Of a stretch of DNA of 64,000 nucleotides, positions 33,240-45,092 are shown in pieces. Each line of letters opens with the position of its first letter. Within the stretch, counting starts at the first letter, position 1. Made by a program: the position numbers and the translations under genes. The notes under the pieces were generated by a model, which saw nothing but the letters and a program-made list of their open reading frames with translations, was not told the origin of the DNA and searched no databases. The stretch is from Phlyctochytrium arcticum (Eukaryota > Chytridiomycota > Chytridiomycetes > Chytridiales > Chytridiaceae), in contig JAHLKI010000002.1 of assembly GCA_025602905.1 (NCBI GenBank), positions 1,240,001 to 1,304,000 on the forward strand, given 5' to 3'.

Positions 33240-36200
33240 GGGTCCCGGTAAAGCGACACCCGGTGTCAAAACTTAGCGCGACACCCCCCATATATCGTCA
33301 CGTTTTTTTGTAATAATGATCAAATATAGAAGAAATTGCAATTACGTAAACAAAATGAGACAACAAACTCCGAAATTCCGAATCCTTGTAGTCCTTGTAG
33401 ACAATGTAGATAGAGGAACGAACTATCGAGACTCCTATAAAACACCGGTTAGTTGACATCCTAATGTGATGAGCAGCACTTACTCACCACTACCACTTAA
33501 ATGTCAAGGGAAGGATTAGCAGGGCTGGAAGAAGGGCCAGTGGCAGGACCAGAGTCACCAGACAAGGGACCGGGACGAGACGGGCACAATGGAGAACTTT
33601 TCTTGTGTCCCAAAGCTGGCAAACCGGACTGACTGCAGGCACCGCAAGTGGGGGGGCGTCGGGTACGGTGCTCAATGAGCGTAGGGTCACGACGAGTACT
33701 GGTTGCCGACTTGTCGTGCTTCTTTGGGCGACCTTTTGAGCGTCGCGGCTGTGGGTTGAGGGGCACACTCTCAACGAACTCTAAGAGCTCAATTTGACGG
33801 GCCTTAGGTAAGATCCTGAAGCTATCCTCAGGGGTAAGAGAGGGAGTTTCCAGAAAGCCTGGCCCTTCCCGAGTTTCGAACTTCGGTTCACCGTGAAGTT
33901 GCCACTGCTCATGGAAGTCTTCCAGCACAAAGAATTTGCGCTCGTTGAGAATAGTGGCGATACGATGTTTGCACGGTATTTCCTTAGACGTAACCAGCTT
34001 GTCCGTGCAACGAAATTTGTTCTCGAATTCTCTTGGCACCATCCACAAGAGCTTCAGTTGCTCCGCCGCTATGCTCATTGCAAATTGGGATACGTCCTCC
34101 TGAATGTCTTTGAAGATTTTGTGGTTTGTATCAGGGTAATCTAGGCTCTCACTGTTGGTGAGTGAAATGTTGAGCTCCGTATCTCTATCCACGATGCAGC
34201 GTTTGATATCGTGAACAACCGCAAGAAGGTCCTTGGTGGAGGTGCGGATGTATCTCTTTAGGACGGCGTGGGCACCTTCTACTCGAGATGTGACAACGGC
34301 ACCAAGATGCGGGAATAGGTCTGTCCAAGCACTCACGATCATCTCCTTGTATGTACCGAACCATTCATTCTGCATGTAGGAGACTACACGCGGGTACTTT
34401 GCGCTCCAAAACAACTCAAAACTTTCCCAGTTTGCGTCAAAAGTAGCTTCCGTTTGAGTCTCAACAAGGCGATTGAAATCGTTTTGCAACTTTTCCCAAT
34501 CATCACCATCGCCGACAACCACTTTCAGATTAGCGGTCATATTTTTCCTTATGTGCCACCAACACAACAGGACTTGGGCTGATGGGATGATGGCAGCAAG
34601 CGCGTTCATCAAAGCCAACTCTCGATCGGTAGCAATCACAGTTGGGAGACGGTAGCCTTTGTAGACAACGTCCAGAAAGGCACGAACAGCCCAATCATAA
34701 CCATCCTGGTCTTCCTTGGTCATGAAGGCAAACCCAATCGTGAAAGACTCATTAGTAGGCATCATTCCCACAATGTGAAGAAGTGGCAAACTGAAACGAT
34801 TGGTCTTGTAAGTGCAATCCATGAGGATTGCCGATTGGTATGTCCGTGCCCAGGTCAGTGACCTTACATGCGAAAAGAAGAGCCCCTTGAGCTGACCTTT
34901 CTCATCTCGTCTGAGCCAATGCATCCATTCGCCGCTGGTTTCCATCTCTTCAATCAGGGCTTCCAGCGCTGACCGACCCTTTAGCATTGTACGCTTAGCA
35001 TTGCCAATGGCGTTGTACACTGCTTGCTGACTGATGTTGGTGTTTGGGTTGTCTGCACGGACGGAGCTGATGATGTCTGCCGGGGCTAGACCGTTATTGT
35101 GCATTCGGACAACGTCATTCACCACTTCTTCTGTCAAGCGGCGGTTGCGAGGCAGATCTTCAGGACGCTTGAGAGGACGGTGGTTGTGCATAGCATTTCT
35201 CACTTCCGTTACCCTCCATTGGCCGTCCACACCTTTCTTTGCAATGAAGTTGTATGGGCAGTTACGGGCTCGTTTCCCTTTGTTCCTATGTGCTGATCCT
35301 GCCGGCAAGGGCCTTCGACCGCCAGTTGGGCGCGAAGGGTCTCGACCATGGTGACAGATATAGTAGGCCTTATTGCCCTTGTTGTTGCTTCGCCGCCTGA
35401 AGACTGCAAATCCCTGGGTGCATGCGAATGCATTGACAAACAAGTCAAATTCTTTGCGAGTTTCGTGTCCTCTGCCATCTACGGGATGTGGGAGCATGGA
35501 CGTTACGAGAGCAGGGCCCTGGGTAGAACTTCCATTGATAGCGTCGCTAGTGATCGCGGACGTGACGCTATCCTGGGCGGCATCCTTCTGCAAACTTTCA
35601 CCGCCTTCATCCTTGTCAATGTCTTCGAGGAAGTTTGCGATCTCGTCATGGAGGTCGTCGAGCGTCATGTTACTATCGGGAGAGATGTACTGGTCGTTGG
35701 TGCTGGCAATGTCATCCTCAAGAACATCCAGCTCATCCAGCATCATCTCATAATCCAAGGATGATGATGATTTTCCTCCAAGGTCAACATCCATATCATC
35801 CCTGGTACCCCCATCATCCATATCGTCTAATGCATAGCTATCGATAATGTCTTCTGCGTAACTCTCAATAAAGTCGTCGTAATCAAGACATCCGTCAGAT
35901 GAAGAAGTATCCTATATATATACTGTATATGCATTGGCAAGATGATGAGAAATAATGTCATTTGTTTATGAGATTAATACTCACATTCCGCCGCCAATTG
36001 AGCTCAGAGGCTCTGACATGGTACTGAATACAGGTAGAGTAAGAGTGTTGAGCTAGCTAAGTGTAAGGTATGTCTATATGGCTAAGACTTGGTTTGCGGC
36101 CTCCAAAGTCATTCATTGAGAGCAGAGTTTCCAGATCTCGGACACCCATTGGGTGGCTATGTAGCGAATCTCATGTCTATATTTGATCATTATTACAAAA

Positions 36201-36267
36201 AAACGTGACAATATATGGGGGGGTGTTGCGCTAAGTTTTGACACCGGGTGTCGCTTTACGATATCCC
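33240..36267 (-). mobile_element. MULE-4, complete element with perfect 9-bp TSD
   Basis: Starts GGGTCCCGGTAAAGCGACAC and ends GTGTCGCTTTACGATATCCC. The inverted repeats continue for about 90 bp with few differences. TTTTTTCAA flanks both ends (33231-33239 and 36268-36276). The length is 3,028 bp. The two ends differ by 4 bp at positions 4-8, while the next 75 bp are nearly identical. Confidence 0.95.
33497..35821 (-). CDS. MULE-4 transposase (FAR1-like), intact
   Basis: Single open frame of 774 codons from ATG 35821; the open frame extends about 30 acidic codons further up without an ATG, so a short 5' exon is possible. Acidic leader, then FAR1-like DNA-binding region (residues about 125-230, with CPYNFIAKK and NAMHNHRP). 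DDE core: ILMDCTYKTN (first Asp, about residue 335), VIATDRELALMNA (second Asp, about 405), CWWHIRKNM, and VTSRVEGAHAVLK (Glu, about 520). SWIM-like finger ending IPCKHR at about 650. Near the end an AT-hook-like KGRPKK and a final Cys-containing segment. No lesion is visible and both ends of the element are intact. Of all elements here it is the best candidate for autonomous activity. Confidence 0.93.
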   Translation of the reverse strand: MDDGGTRDDMDVDLGGKSSSSLDYEMMLDELDVLEDDIASTNDQYISPDSNMTLDDLHDEIANFLEDIDKDEGGESLQKDAAQDSVTSAITSDAINGSSTQGPALVTSMLPHPVDGRGHETRKEFDLFVNAFACTQGFAVFRRRSNNKGNKAYYICHHGRDPSRPTGGRRPLPAGSAHRNKGKRARNCPYNFIAKKGVDGQWRVTEVRNAMHNHRPLKRPEDLPRNRRLTEEVVNDVVRMHNNGLAPADIISSVRADNPNTNISQQAVYNAIGNAKRTMLKGRSALEALIEEMETSGEWMHWLRRDEKGQLKGLFFSHVRSLTWARTYQSAILMDCTYKTNRFSLPLLHIVGMMPTNESFTIGFAFMTKEDQDGYDWAVRAFLDVVYKGYRLPTVIATDRELALMNALAAIIPSAQVLLCWWHIRKNMTANLKVVVGDGDDWEKLQNDFNRLVETQTEATFDANWESFELFWSAKYPRVVSYMQNEWFGTYKEMIVSAWTDLFPHLGAVVTSRVEGAHAVLKRYIRTSTKDLLAVVHDIKRCIVDRDTELNISLTNSESLDYPDTNHKIFKDIQEDVSQFAMSIAAEQLKLLWMVPREFENKFRCTDKLVTSKEIPCKHRIATILNERKFFVLEDFHEQWQLHGEPKFETREGPGFLETPSLTPEDSFRILPKARQIELLEFVESVPLNPQPRRSKGRPKKHDKSATSTRRDPTLIEHRTRRPPTCGACSQSGLPALGHKKSSPLCPSRPGPLSGDSGPATGPSSSPANPSLDI

Positions 36268-37181
36268 TTTTTTCAAAAAATCATGGAAGGCTCAATTCAA
36301 GTCTTTTGGCCATAAAAAAAACATGGTGAAGCATCTCTGGAGTCACAAATATTGGAATCTGTAATCAGAGTATGTGTCTTATTTTTTTGTGAATATTAGT
36401 GTGCTCCGACCTTTGGCCGGCAAAACGGCGATTTGCGCCATGTCCCCGTGCTATATGTACCAGCCCCGGGGGGGGGGGGGGGGGTAAGAGTTTCTTCATC
36501 TCTCCGTTGTACAGGGCCTTGACACACAAATCGAAGCTATAGCCGGCATATCACGTGACCTGTTTCAGACCTGTTAGTAGTGATTTCATAGTCAACGAGG
36601 ATATGCCAGGTACGGGGCTAAGCCCAATACAGAGACAAATGTAAACCAAACACAGATATCCTCTTTCTCAGAAGATATATGTTTGGACGGAAGTCTGCCA
36701 AAAAATGGCAGAGGTACCCATATACAGAATGCCCATTGGCACATGTGTCATATTTCATCCTTAAAAATTGGGGGGTGGCATTGATTTTTTTGGGTAAGAA
36801 GAACTCTTGCCCTCCCGCAGTTCATACTGAGTTTGATCTCAGCTCAATGCCCCTGGGCTGACCTGGGAAATCCCGAAGCAAACCCAACTGAATCCTACGG
36901 GTTTTGGTTTCTCTGCAGCCACAATCTCAAAGATGTAAGTAAGCTGCACAACAATTCTGCTCAAAGTTTGAAAAACTCCTGCAGACGGGCATTCCCGTGC
37001 CAAGAAAGAGAAACCAAGGTGGGAAACCCGTCTTCAAAAAATCCCTCGGATCGCACTGGAATAGCCCTCAGATCGCTCTGGAATAAGCCCTCACACTTGC
37101 ACTTGAATACGCCCTCACATCGCACTGGAATAAGCCCTCACTTGGCACTGATCCGACACATTCGGCCACTACTAACGCACC
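36268..37181. other. Spacer with poly-G tract and minisatellite
   Basis: No gene recognised. It holds a 17-base run of G at 36468-36484 and an imperfect tandem repeat of 23-24 bp (unit like CTCACATCGCACTGGAATAAGCC, about 4.5 copies) at 37043-37150. Confidence 0.6.
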
Positions 37182-39640
37182 TCATCGTAGACGATATTGC
37201 GCATGCGACCCACCTTCTAGATTGAAAATCTTCAGAAAGCGGGATGCAGTTGTTCGTGAAACCCCCACATAGAGTTGGCAGTGTGAGAAGACAGAAACCG
37301 GCAAGTACAATCCAACATGGGTCATGGTCTGACCTTGACTTTTGTTGATTGTCATTGCATATGCAACCTTGACCGGAAACTGTCGACGCTTGAGGATGAA
37401 TGGGAAGTCACCCTCGTTTGTGGAAGGAATACCGAAGTCCCAATGTTCGCCCCCGTCAGGATAGTAGCCTCAATGACCCTCTGACCCAACCGCTTGACCA
37501 TAAGACGGGTTCCATTGCACAATCCAATAGAAGGATTCAAATTTCGCAGAAGAATGATGGGAACACCTTCCTTCAATGGCAATTTGTGGTTTGCCAAGCC
37601 ACTACTCTTGCAGGTGTTCAAGTACTCGAAAGGAAAACGTGCTGATGGTAGGATAGCCCCTTCTTGCTCTGCAACACCGGCGTCAACAGAATCGGCACTC
37701 AGATACTCATGTAACTCTCCTGGAAGAGACCCAAGCAACATGTCGTTGACCTGATCGACATCATCATTCTTAGAGGTAAGAATGTTTCGTTCTTTCAGAT
37801 AGTGTGCGTCGCCGACATGGTCTTGGTAACTTGGGTAACCATGATCGATGAGCCCCTTGAGATCCCATTTATCTGCGGGCAAGCAAAGTTCGTCCGGGGT
37901 CTCCACCCATTCGCGCTCACCCCCCTCCTTTGCTGCAGTCTTTGGAAGTGTGTTGTTGCCAAGATCCAGAACCCACTTGGCAAAATTGACAGCCTCAACG
38001 GTATTTTCCCTCAACACCCTCATGTTGATGTGCAACCGCAGAATTGTCGCATTTCGCCAGAGTTCAGATCTTGGGAGGGAGGCGGCTACAATATCTTCTC
38101 GTCTTCCCTTCGTTATCACCGGCAGAATTTGTCGAAAGTCACCACCCAATGCGACTGTCTTTCCCCCAAATGGCCTGCTGCAGTCCATGATGTCCTGTAG
38201 CATACGATCAACGCACTCAAATGCATGCCGATGTTGCATCAGTGCTTCATCCCAAATGTTGAGGTCTGCTCTCCTCATCAGCTCAGCTTCGGGACTCTGT
38301 TTCTTGATTCTTGAGGTGGACCCATCAGTGAGCTTGATTGGTATCCCGAACCTTGCGTGCGCGGTTTGACCGCCGGGTAGCAGTAGAGCGGCAATCCCAG
38401 ATGATGCAACTGCGAGTACAATCTTGCCTTGCCCACGTAGACGCGCCAGAAGTGTGGTCCAAACGAATGTTTTTCCGGTACCTCCGGGGCCATCCAGAAA
38501 GAACAACTTGCCCTCTTGTGAATTGACTGAGGTGAGGATAGTTTCATATGCCTGCAGTTGGTCAGCGTTGAGCGTGGCCATATTGGTGTCCGCCTCTTCT
38601 GTAAGGGCAGTTTGATCATAGTTGAGCTGCTCTCGGATGTAGCGGTTTCCAATTGCCACAGTGGGGACAAATGTTGTTGCAGGCAAAGCGAAAGAGGCAA
38701 GGTCTTTGCCACGCACAATCAAAAGTTGTTCAATCTCGTACAATGCACGATTCCGAAGACCTTCTTCAGAGAGAACCAAACTTGGATTGCTGGTTTCCTG
38801 GCGGGTGACATGTTCCAGATCATCGCTTAACACTTGCCAATGTGAGTTCCAGAGATCCTCGGGGTTGGTAACGTTACAGAAGAGCAGTAAATAGCAGAAC
38901 AGGTCATGTAGTTTTTTCCCTGTCTGCCAAACCCCGGCCTCATCCAGAACATTGTACCACTCATTGTCGTCTTCCAGTAAACCTCGCGCGACGCAGGCCT
39001 GCTTGAAAGTGGCATGCTGCTCTCCCTGCACCATGCGGAGATCCTCAAAGGAAGTGGCCCCCTTGACCGTATGCAATAACATCCGCAAGTAGTACCGTTC
39101 TCCGGCGGAAGGAGGTGCATAGTAAAGTCGCCCAATAGCAAATCCCCGCAGCCGAAGTTTCCACCTCCGTTGCTTGGCTTTCCAGACGAACTTGGTGGGA
39201 AATTGACTGTAAGTGATTGTCGTTGCCACTGCTGCAGTGTCCACTTCTTGGTTGGCCAATCCTTTACAGGCCGGTCCAAAATTGTTCGAATGTCCTTGCC
39301 AGCAGGAAAGATTTCTGGTTGGTCACCGGGAACGTATACTGGCAACCTTTCGACGGAAGGCTCTCTGTCCTGCATGGGAAAGCTGTACAGTCGCCAGCAA
39401 GCCTCAGATGCCAATACATAGCGACAATCAATATACTGCTTGATTTCATCAGTAGGCTCTTCAATTGTAGGTTGGGCGGGATCTGAACCTCCCGCTCTTG
39501 AAATGACAGCAGTTGCCTTGTCATGCCCCTTATAGACATACTTGAAGAGATACTTGATGGCACCAATATGGCTGACAACCTCGACATTGATGTGAGCATT
39601 GAAGCGGGAGGAGCGGATTACGCGGGAGCCGCTCGAGCAG
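37182..39640 (-). pseudogene. Helitron helicase, Rep part missing, frameshifted
   Basis: Read on the minus strand it begins inside the typical Helitron protein at FNAHINVEVVSHIGAIKYLFKY (about 39620-39550), so the Rep/HUH half is absent. It continues ACWRLYSFPM and LPVYVPGD, changes frame near 39250, then gives GFAIGRLYY, SAGERYYLR and GATSFEDLR. The PIF1-like helicase has Walker A GPGGTGKT, an IWDEALM motif, GGDFRQILPV and a late TINKSQGQT motif with YVGVSR. The last part is in another frame after a lesion near 37435. The stop is TGA at 37182-37184. It is a truncated, dead copy and distinct in sequence from the other two Helitrons here. Confidence 0.9.
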
Positions 39641-40297
39641 CCCTAACTGCGACATGTTGCATTCTGTCGCACTTTTCACGTGACCACATGAGTCAGCAAA
39701 CTCAGACTTGAAATCCGTTTCAGATCTGGAGTGGGAATGGATCTGGAAAATTTGAGAAAGCTAATTTTCCATTTGTTTTCTTTGCCTTCAGCGCTCCCCT
39801 GTTCTCTCGCCCTTCTTGCTTTATCGAACAACAATACGCCTTTCCCAGCTGGACTTTCTCTTCTGCACTTTCAACTTTCAGTATGGAAATCACTCAGGAA
39901 GGCGTTCGCAATGAACTCCAGCAACAACGGGTACGTTGCAGATAAGTATAGTATGGTGCCACGTGCGTATACGTATAGTCGCCACATTACGGAGCTGCGC
40001 CACATCGGTCACAGTATACGCATCTGCCCAAAATACGCACCACGCCAACTATACGCAGCAAAACGCACCAGCATTTCAAGACTTGACCAGACAAACAACA
40101 GGACCAACAACTCTCTGCCAGACTCAGTCCGAGTACCCACTGTCGTTTGTTCGGTACCTGGAGGCCACGAGAGTTATCATTGCAGAACTACAAAGCATCT
40201 TAATGCTGGACAGGGCATTTGCTGGAAAAAAACTATCGCAAACATTAGCCAACAACATTTGATTGTATTGAAAGTACTTCCAAATGTACATTTATCG
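39641..40297. other. Spacer, no gene recognised
   Basis: A plus-strand reading frame covers 39731-40330 but it has no recognisable domain and overlaps the end of the coiled-coil gene, so I do not call it. Nothing else is seen. Confidence 0.4.
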
Positions 40298-41299
40298 TTA
40301 CTCGAGCTCTTTCAAGGCAGTAGCTCCTAGTCTAGCAACAGCTTCGCAGAAAGACATACCACGCAGCTGTTTGAATCCTAAATCTTTCCAGGCCTTTTCC
40401 GTTGCCTCCGCCGCCCGCGCAGATGAATATACCTCTTTGCAAGTTTGGCGGTATGGATCGCTTCGCAATTCGGCCAGATAGCTGTTTCTTGCTTGTCCAG
40501 TGGTCATCGTTTGAAGGGTAGAGTACGAGAGGTTGGTATCTCTCAAAAATCTGAATGCCACTCCTGGGCCGATTATATCCACCAAGTCGATGACAAACTG
40601 TCCAACACTGACACATTTGTGAAAGTTATTGTCATAGAACCTGTTGTTTCTGGCAAGGGCGCCACAAACAGCCTCATTGGCGGTTTTTATATTCCTGAAA
40701 ACAACGGCCTTGAACCCTGGTTGTTCCACAAGCCTCGCCAATATTGGTGATCCAGCCCGTCTTCCCAGTTTGCGTTGCCTATTGGAAACGTATTGGTCTC
40801 GGCATTTCACTGCCAACTGCCTGAAGGAGATGGCTGCACTGGCGGCAGCAAAAATTTGTTGAAGCAAGGTCAAGAAGGCAGCATTGGCAGCATCTTCCGC
40901 CATGAACGCCGAGCCTACTCCTTGGACGAGAGTTGATAGCTCCTGGGGATCCAGACCCGGGATAGAGTTTTTGATTGCTTTGTATATGGCGCGGTTCGAT
41001 GCTATATTGCTTGATTTCGCTCTATGTGGTTTATGAGTCTGGCAAATACGAAAGTTAACGAGAAACATCTTTTAGTAGCACCACTCTGAACTTACGATGT
41101 AGTCATTGACAAGAACTGTAAATTCATCTGTATTCACGACTTCAATGTCTTCAAGACGCATGTAACTTCTCGTCAACTTATTGCCAACTGATGGGCCTCG
41201 CGATTTGGTCTTGGCTACGCGTCAGGCCAGCTTGCCAACTCCATTGGCATTGTCCTCTTTCTCCTCATCGAACATCTCCCCCTCCCCCTCTCCCTCTTG

Positions 41300-41332
<33 letters not shown>

Positions 41333-41830
41333 TTCCTCTTCTTCCCTATCGTCCTCTTCCTCAACGGCCGCCTCTTCCCATCCGCGTTTTCCGTCCAGAT
41401 GTACAATATCCCGCATTTCCCGCGCCTTGAGTTGCTGCTCCAGCTGCGTGACTTTCGCAGCTGACTCTAATTCAAGACGCTTCAACGCGCCCACTTCTGA
41501 TTTCAGTCTCTCGTTCTCCCTTCTCATCATCAATATTTCGTTCTCAAATTTCTAGGAACTCACATCAATTACTGCCAGCCGGCACGAGCTTGGCAACTTA
41601 CGTCTGTTATCGATTGGACCGTTTCCTCTAAACCAGTGTTCTGAGTGTCGAGATCTGCAACTCTTTCTGTTAACCTCTGCCGTCAAGAAAGTATGCGTTG
41701 AGTCTCAATCAACCACCCATTGAAGTCATATCTAGCAACTTACCTTCACCTCCGCTTGTAAAGACTCTTTTTCAGCGCTCAAGAGAAGGATGCGATCCGC
41801 GATTTTTTACTCTATTATCTCGCGAAGTCA
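40298..41830 (-). pseudogene. Unknown coiled-coil/acidic protein, family member 1
   Basis: Multi-exon gene of unknown function. From 41830 down: a coil exon (RILLLSAEKESLQAEVK), a GT-AG intron, a second coil exon (RLTERVADLDTQNTGLEE), an intron, then a long coil (ENERLKSEVGALKRLELE) running into a run of more than 20 Glu/Asp (about 41370-41260). An in-frame TGA at 41222-41224 stands where member 2 has a basic segment. The frame goes on to EVVNTDEFTVLVNDY, then an intron at 41041-41095. The C-terminal domain (about 240 residues, 41040-40298) contains AANAAFLTLLQQIFAAASAA, VGQFVIDLVDIIGPGVAFRF and MTTGQARN. The same architecture returns at 57358-58799. The first exon was not located. Confidence 0.6.
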
Positions 41831-42224
41831 TTTCGAGTCTTTCCAGACTGTTTTTGTGGGAAATATCTACGGGGGGCTCGAGAAATTTCAGAATGCGGCG
41901 ACAGGGTGCCGAATGAGCCCCACGCCACCATAAAAAGAAACCGTATTGCTATGTTTTTTGTTAATCCCTTGTGTACGTACCTTACATTTTTCATTGAATA
42001 TCGCAAACTACTGTACAAATAATTTGTCAACAGAGAGGGATGCAATTAGAAACAAATGTGTTTTTGGCTTTCACATATAGGAACTGTGTGATCAGAGTGT
42101 TCGTTTTCTATAGTTTTAGCACTTTAGTTGAACATTCTATTGTTCTTTCTTGCATAAGAAAAAAAATTTGTATCGACGTAGGAAAGATAAAACTTTTGAA
42201 GGGTAAAAAAAGCCCCATCGGGGC

Positions 42225-42292
42225 GGGTTTCGAACCTAGACCCCGCCGCTACACGCTCGGTAGTGATCCACTCAACCACTCTACACTTCTGT
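42225..42292 (-). other. tRNA-like (pol III promoter-like) segment
   Basis: On the minus strand AGTGGTTGAGTGG resembles an A box and GGTTCGAAACC is a perfect B box about 45 bp further. A GGCGGG/CCCGCC stem forms but a normal T arm does not. Probably a tRNA-derived SINE head or tRNA pseudogene. Confidence 0.4.
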
Positions 42293-42881
42293 TGGAGCTC
42301 CACATAGTAGCTTCAGCTTCGTTGCTTCGTTCCTTTCATTGGGATCCACGACAACGAAATCCCTGACCCATTTATGCCCACATTTGTACATTATCTTCTA
42401 TCTTTCTTTCCTTTACCCATATTTCATGTGTATTCCCTTTGCACAGCTTTGAACGCTAGCAGCACATGTTCTTTTCTTTATGTACCATACATTTGTATGG
42501 GTGATTTGGGGGAGTTTGTCGACTCTATTAAAGAGGACATCCCCCGCCCCTCCTTCTTAATACATGCTTTTCAGTTACCTTTGTTCAGAAGACTGTCCAT
42601 CCAGCCGTCTATTTCCAACAACTTCGTCGAAGGTTGTAAAACTTGCTTTGATAAATACTGGTGTCCTTGAATAGTTGTCTGATAGATTCTCGCGCAAGAT
42701 ATTCTTGCACATAAACATATTGCGCAAGTAGCTGGATTGATAAAGGAGCGGATTCTAGATTAAGCGGAAGTGGCAAGAGAAGATAAGATGTCAGTGTGAA
42801 ACGAAGGAAGTGGGATAGCGGTCTTGGTAATTGACGTCTCGTATCGACTTGACTGGTTTGTTCAAACTTGGCATGTAACCA

Positions 42882-43097
42882 TTAGTGTGGGACTCTTTGC
42901 GTTATCAGCTCTGCAACACTTTCTCTTAACCTATAACGCCACGAAAGTGTGTCTTGAACCTCAATTACCCATTGAATTACATGTGCCTCCGCTTCTAAAG
43001 ACTCTTTTTCAGTGCTTAAAAGAAGGATGCGATCCTCAGTATAGTACTTTGCATTGCGACTTTCTACTCTGCTGTCGCAAAGAAATTTAAACACCAC
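42882..43097 (-). pseudogene. Coil-exon fragment of the unknown coiled-coil family
   Basis: Encodes DRILLLSTEKESLEAEAH, close to the coil exon of member 1 at about 41790-41740, followed by a similar intron and an LRESVAELI segment. Only the early coil exons are present; the C-terminal domain is missing. It lies 1.1 kb upstream of member 1 in the same orientation. Confidence 0.6.
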
Positions 43098-43520
43098 ACC
43101 GATAGATGTTCAATCGGCCCCACCCAAGAGTAAAAGCAACTGTATCTCTAATTTTTTTCATCTCTTGCACACATTACCTGTTAACTTCCCAAAATCTGGA
43201 CGCAGTTGAATTACATATTTCAAGCTTGGAAGGAAACAACTTTTTGGCTTTCAGACATAATAATGCGTTAGCTAGGCTTAAAAACATCACAAAGTAAAAT
43301 AAAATCTGTAGTCAAGTCGGCAAGCAATAACTGAGGACTTGCGCTTGAACTTCAAATTTTTTCATTTTGTTGCTCCAATTTAATTTTGCGACTTTGCAGA
43401 GGGGATGCGGTAACCAGCAGAAAACATTTTCTCCACTCTATAATCAGTGAGGACTTGCTCTTGAACGCTGGTATCTCAAAATAATCATTTGGTAGGTCAG
43501 AGAAAGTGAATAGAGGATTT
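43098..43520. other. Spacer, no gene recognised
   Basis: AT-rich, short reading frames only. It may contain decayed coil exons but I cannot support that. Confidence 0.4.
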
Positions 43521-43522
43521 AC

Positions 43523-43875
43523 CGGCGCGCTGGCCAACATCGGAGGAATGCCCTAATAAAATCATCCAACCTGTATGGAATGATTTCTCCACTGTATGAA
43601 GCATCACTAAGCACTTTTACTCCGATGCTAACTTGGTAGTTTAATTAATCCTGTGTTTTCGAAAAAAGTATAGACTTTCTCAACTTTACCCCCACGCGCT
43701 GGCCCAGCACCGGAGGGGATGCCCATATGAGAGGGAATAGTCCCCAAACTGTTCAAACTATTTTCTCAATTGCATGAAGAATTACTGAGCACTTTTACTC
43801 CGACGCTAACTAGTCCTTTAATTAGTGTTGTGTTTTCGAAAAAAGTATATAGAGCCCTTCTCAAATTTCCCCATG
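43523..43875. repeat. Two tandem units of about 170 bp
   Basis: Shared in order: GCGCTGGCC, CGGAGGAATGCCC or CGGAGGGGATGCCC, GAGCACTTTTACTCCGA-GCTAACT, GTGTTTTCGAAAAAAGTATA and CTTTCTCAA or CCTTCTCAA. The units are diverged. No gene is attached. Confidence 0.75.
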
Positions 43876-44163
43876 GTTTCTTTTGGCCATTCAAAATAAA
43901 ACAAAACCTTCACAGTAGCCCCGGACGAAGTTGCGGGGATTAGCTCTGGTATATAATGGGCAAGCAAAGCAGTTTAGCGTGTCCGAGTAGCAGATTGGAC
44001 TCATGGAGTAGGGGAAGACACCACGCGCATAAGGATAGTTAGAGCCACAGAAGACATATTGGCAGACGACATCAATTCAAAAGGAAAATACACAAGAAGC
44101 GTTCATGAAATCAAGACAGGAAGAAAAATAAGACTATCTACATTATATACAGGGACAATAATC
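43876..44163. other. Spacer, no gene recognised
   Basis: Contains TCTGGTATATAATGG near 43945, similar to half of the palindrome at 56846. Nothing else is seen. Confidence 0.4.
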
Positions 44164-45092
44164 CTACTCCAAGTACGTTCGCAATAGGGAACGTTTGCTC
44201 TTATAGGGCACGCCGTCATCGGAGAATGAGTCGTTGTCACTTAACTCGACCACTTGCGTGGTGGGCGGTGCCGGCGGCGACAGTTGAGTTTTTTTGGAGG
44301 GAGCAAGATGCGCTTCTTCCGCGGGTTTGGCCTTGGGTGGGCGGCCTCGACGTTTCCCGTTCGCGGTTAGAGCAGGCAGTTTCGCTGGTGGCGAGCGGCT
44401 TGGTTTGGGCGATCCGGAAGGGTACGAGTAGGATGAGGAGGGCAAGGAGAACGTGGCGGAGCTATCCAGTGCTGTTGCAGAGTCATAACCGGCAGAACGA
44501 TGTTTCCTCACAGGGCTGTCAGCTGCTGATTGCGGCTTGCGCCCCCAGACTTGGGCACGGGAGGTGCTAGCGGCACTAGTGATGGTAGGGAGTCTAGCGG
44601 TAGCACTGGTCAAGTAGAAGTGGAAACCTCTACCTCGTCCAGGGAGAGCAGTTCACCCACGACTTCCAAGACAGCACCTTTGACGAGAACGGAACGCCGG
44701 GTTTTCCATCCACCTGGACGGGTGATGGTAACTGAATGATGGGCTTCCACGCCGTCCCGATAAACACGGTAGCCCAATTTGGCGGAGTCTTCTTGAACAG
44801 CGGAAATGATGCCTGTTAGGGAGACTTGGGCAGGGCAGGGTTCAGTCCCGTCTGGGAGAGGTTGAAAGGTGTAAACTTGAAGGTCACTCGACTTAGCATC
44901 CATAAATAGCAGCAACGCAGAAGTACCCCCCGTCCTCCTCAGGTTCGACAATCCGGTTAGGCTTCACCCAAACGCTTGCGGGAAGCTCGACGAAAGCCCC
45001 ATCGGCGGTGGGTACGGCGAGATAACCTCCCATTTCTTGTGGTCGTTGCTGACGATGGACAGCACCTTCACGGCAGAGGTGATGACAAGCAT
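44164..45092 (-). pseudogene. OB-fold-like (RPA-like?) protein with AT-hook, frameshifted
   Basis: From ATG 45092 (MLVITSAVKVLSIV) the reading changes frame near 44950, then gives DLQVYTFQPL, VSLTGIISAVQ, GYRVYRDG and VLVKGAVLEVVGELLSLDE. The spacing of hydrophobic strands and the KGAVLEVVGEL segment resemble a single-strand DNA-binding OB fold. After a further frame change near 44610 comes a Ser/Pro-rich part with an AT-hook (KRRGRPPK, about 44345) and an acidic end. Some Helitrons carry RPA-like proteins, and a Helitron gene starts 0.85 kb away in the opposite direction, so the two may belong together. The OB-fold call is from pattern only. Confidence 0.35.

Noticed and set aside
39731..40330. 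Plus-strand reading frame of 199 codons
   Set aside because: No domain, overlaps the 3' end of the coiled-coil gene on the other strand.
41191..41555. Ser/Pro-rich plus-strand reading frames
   Set aside because: Antisense of the Glu-rich run of the coiled-coil gene.
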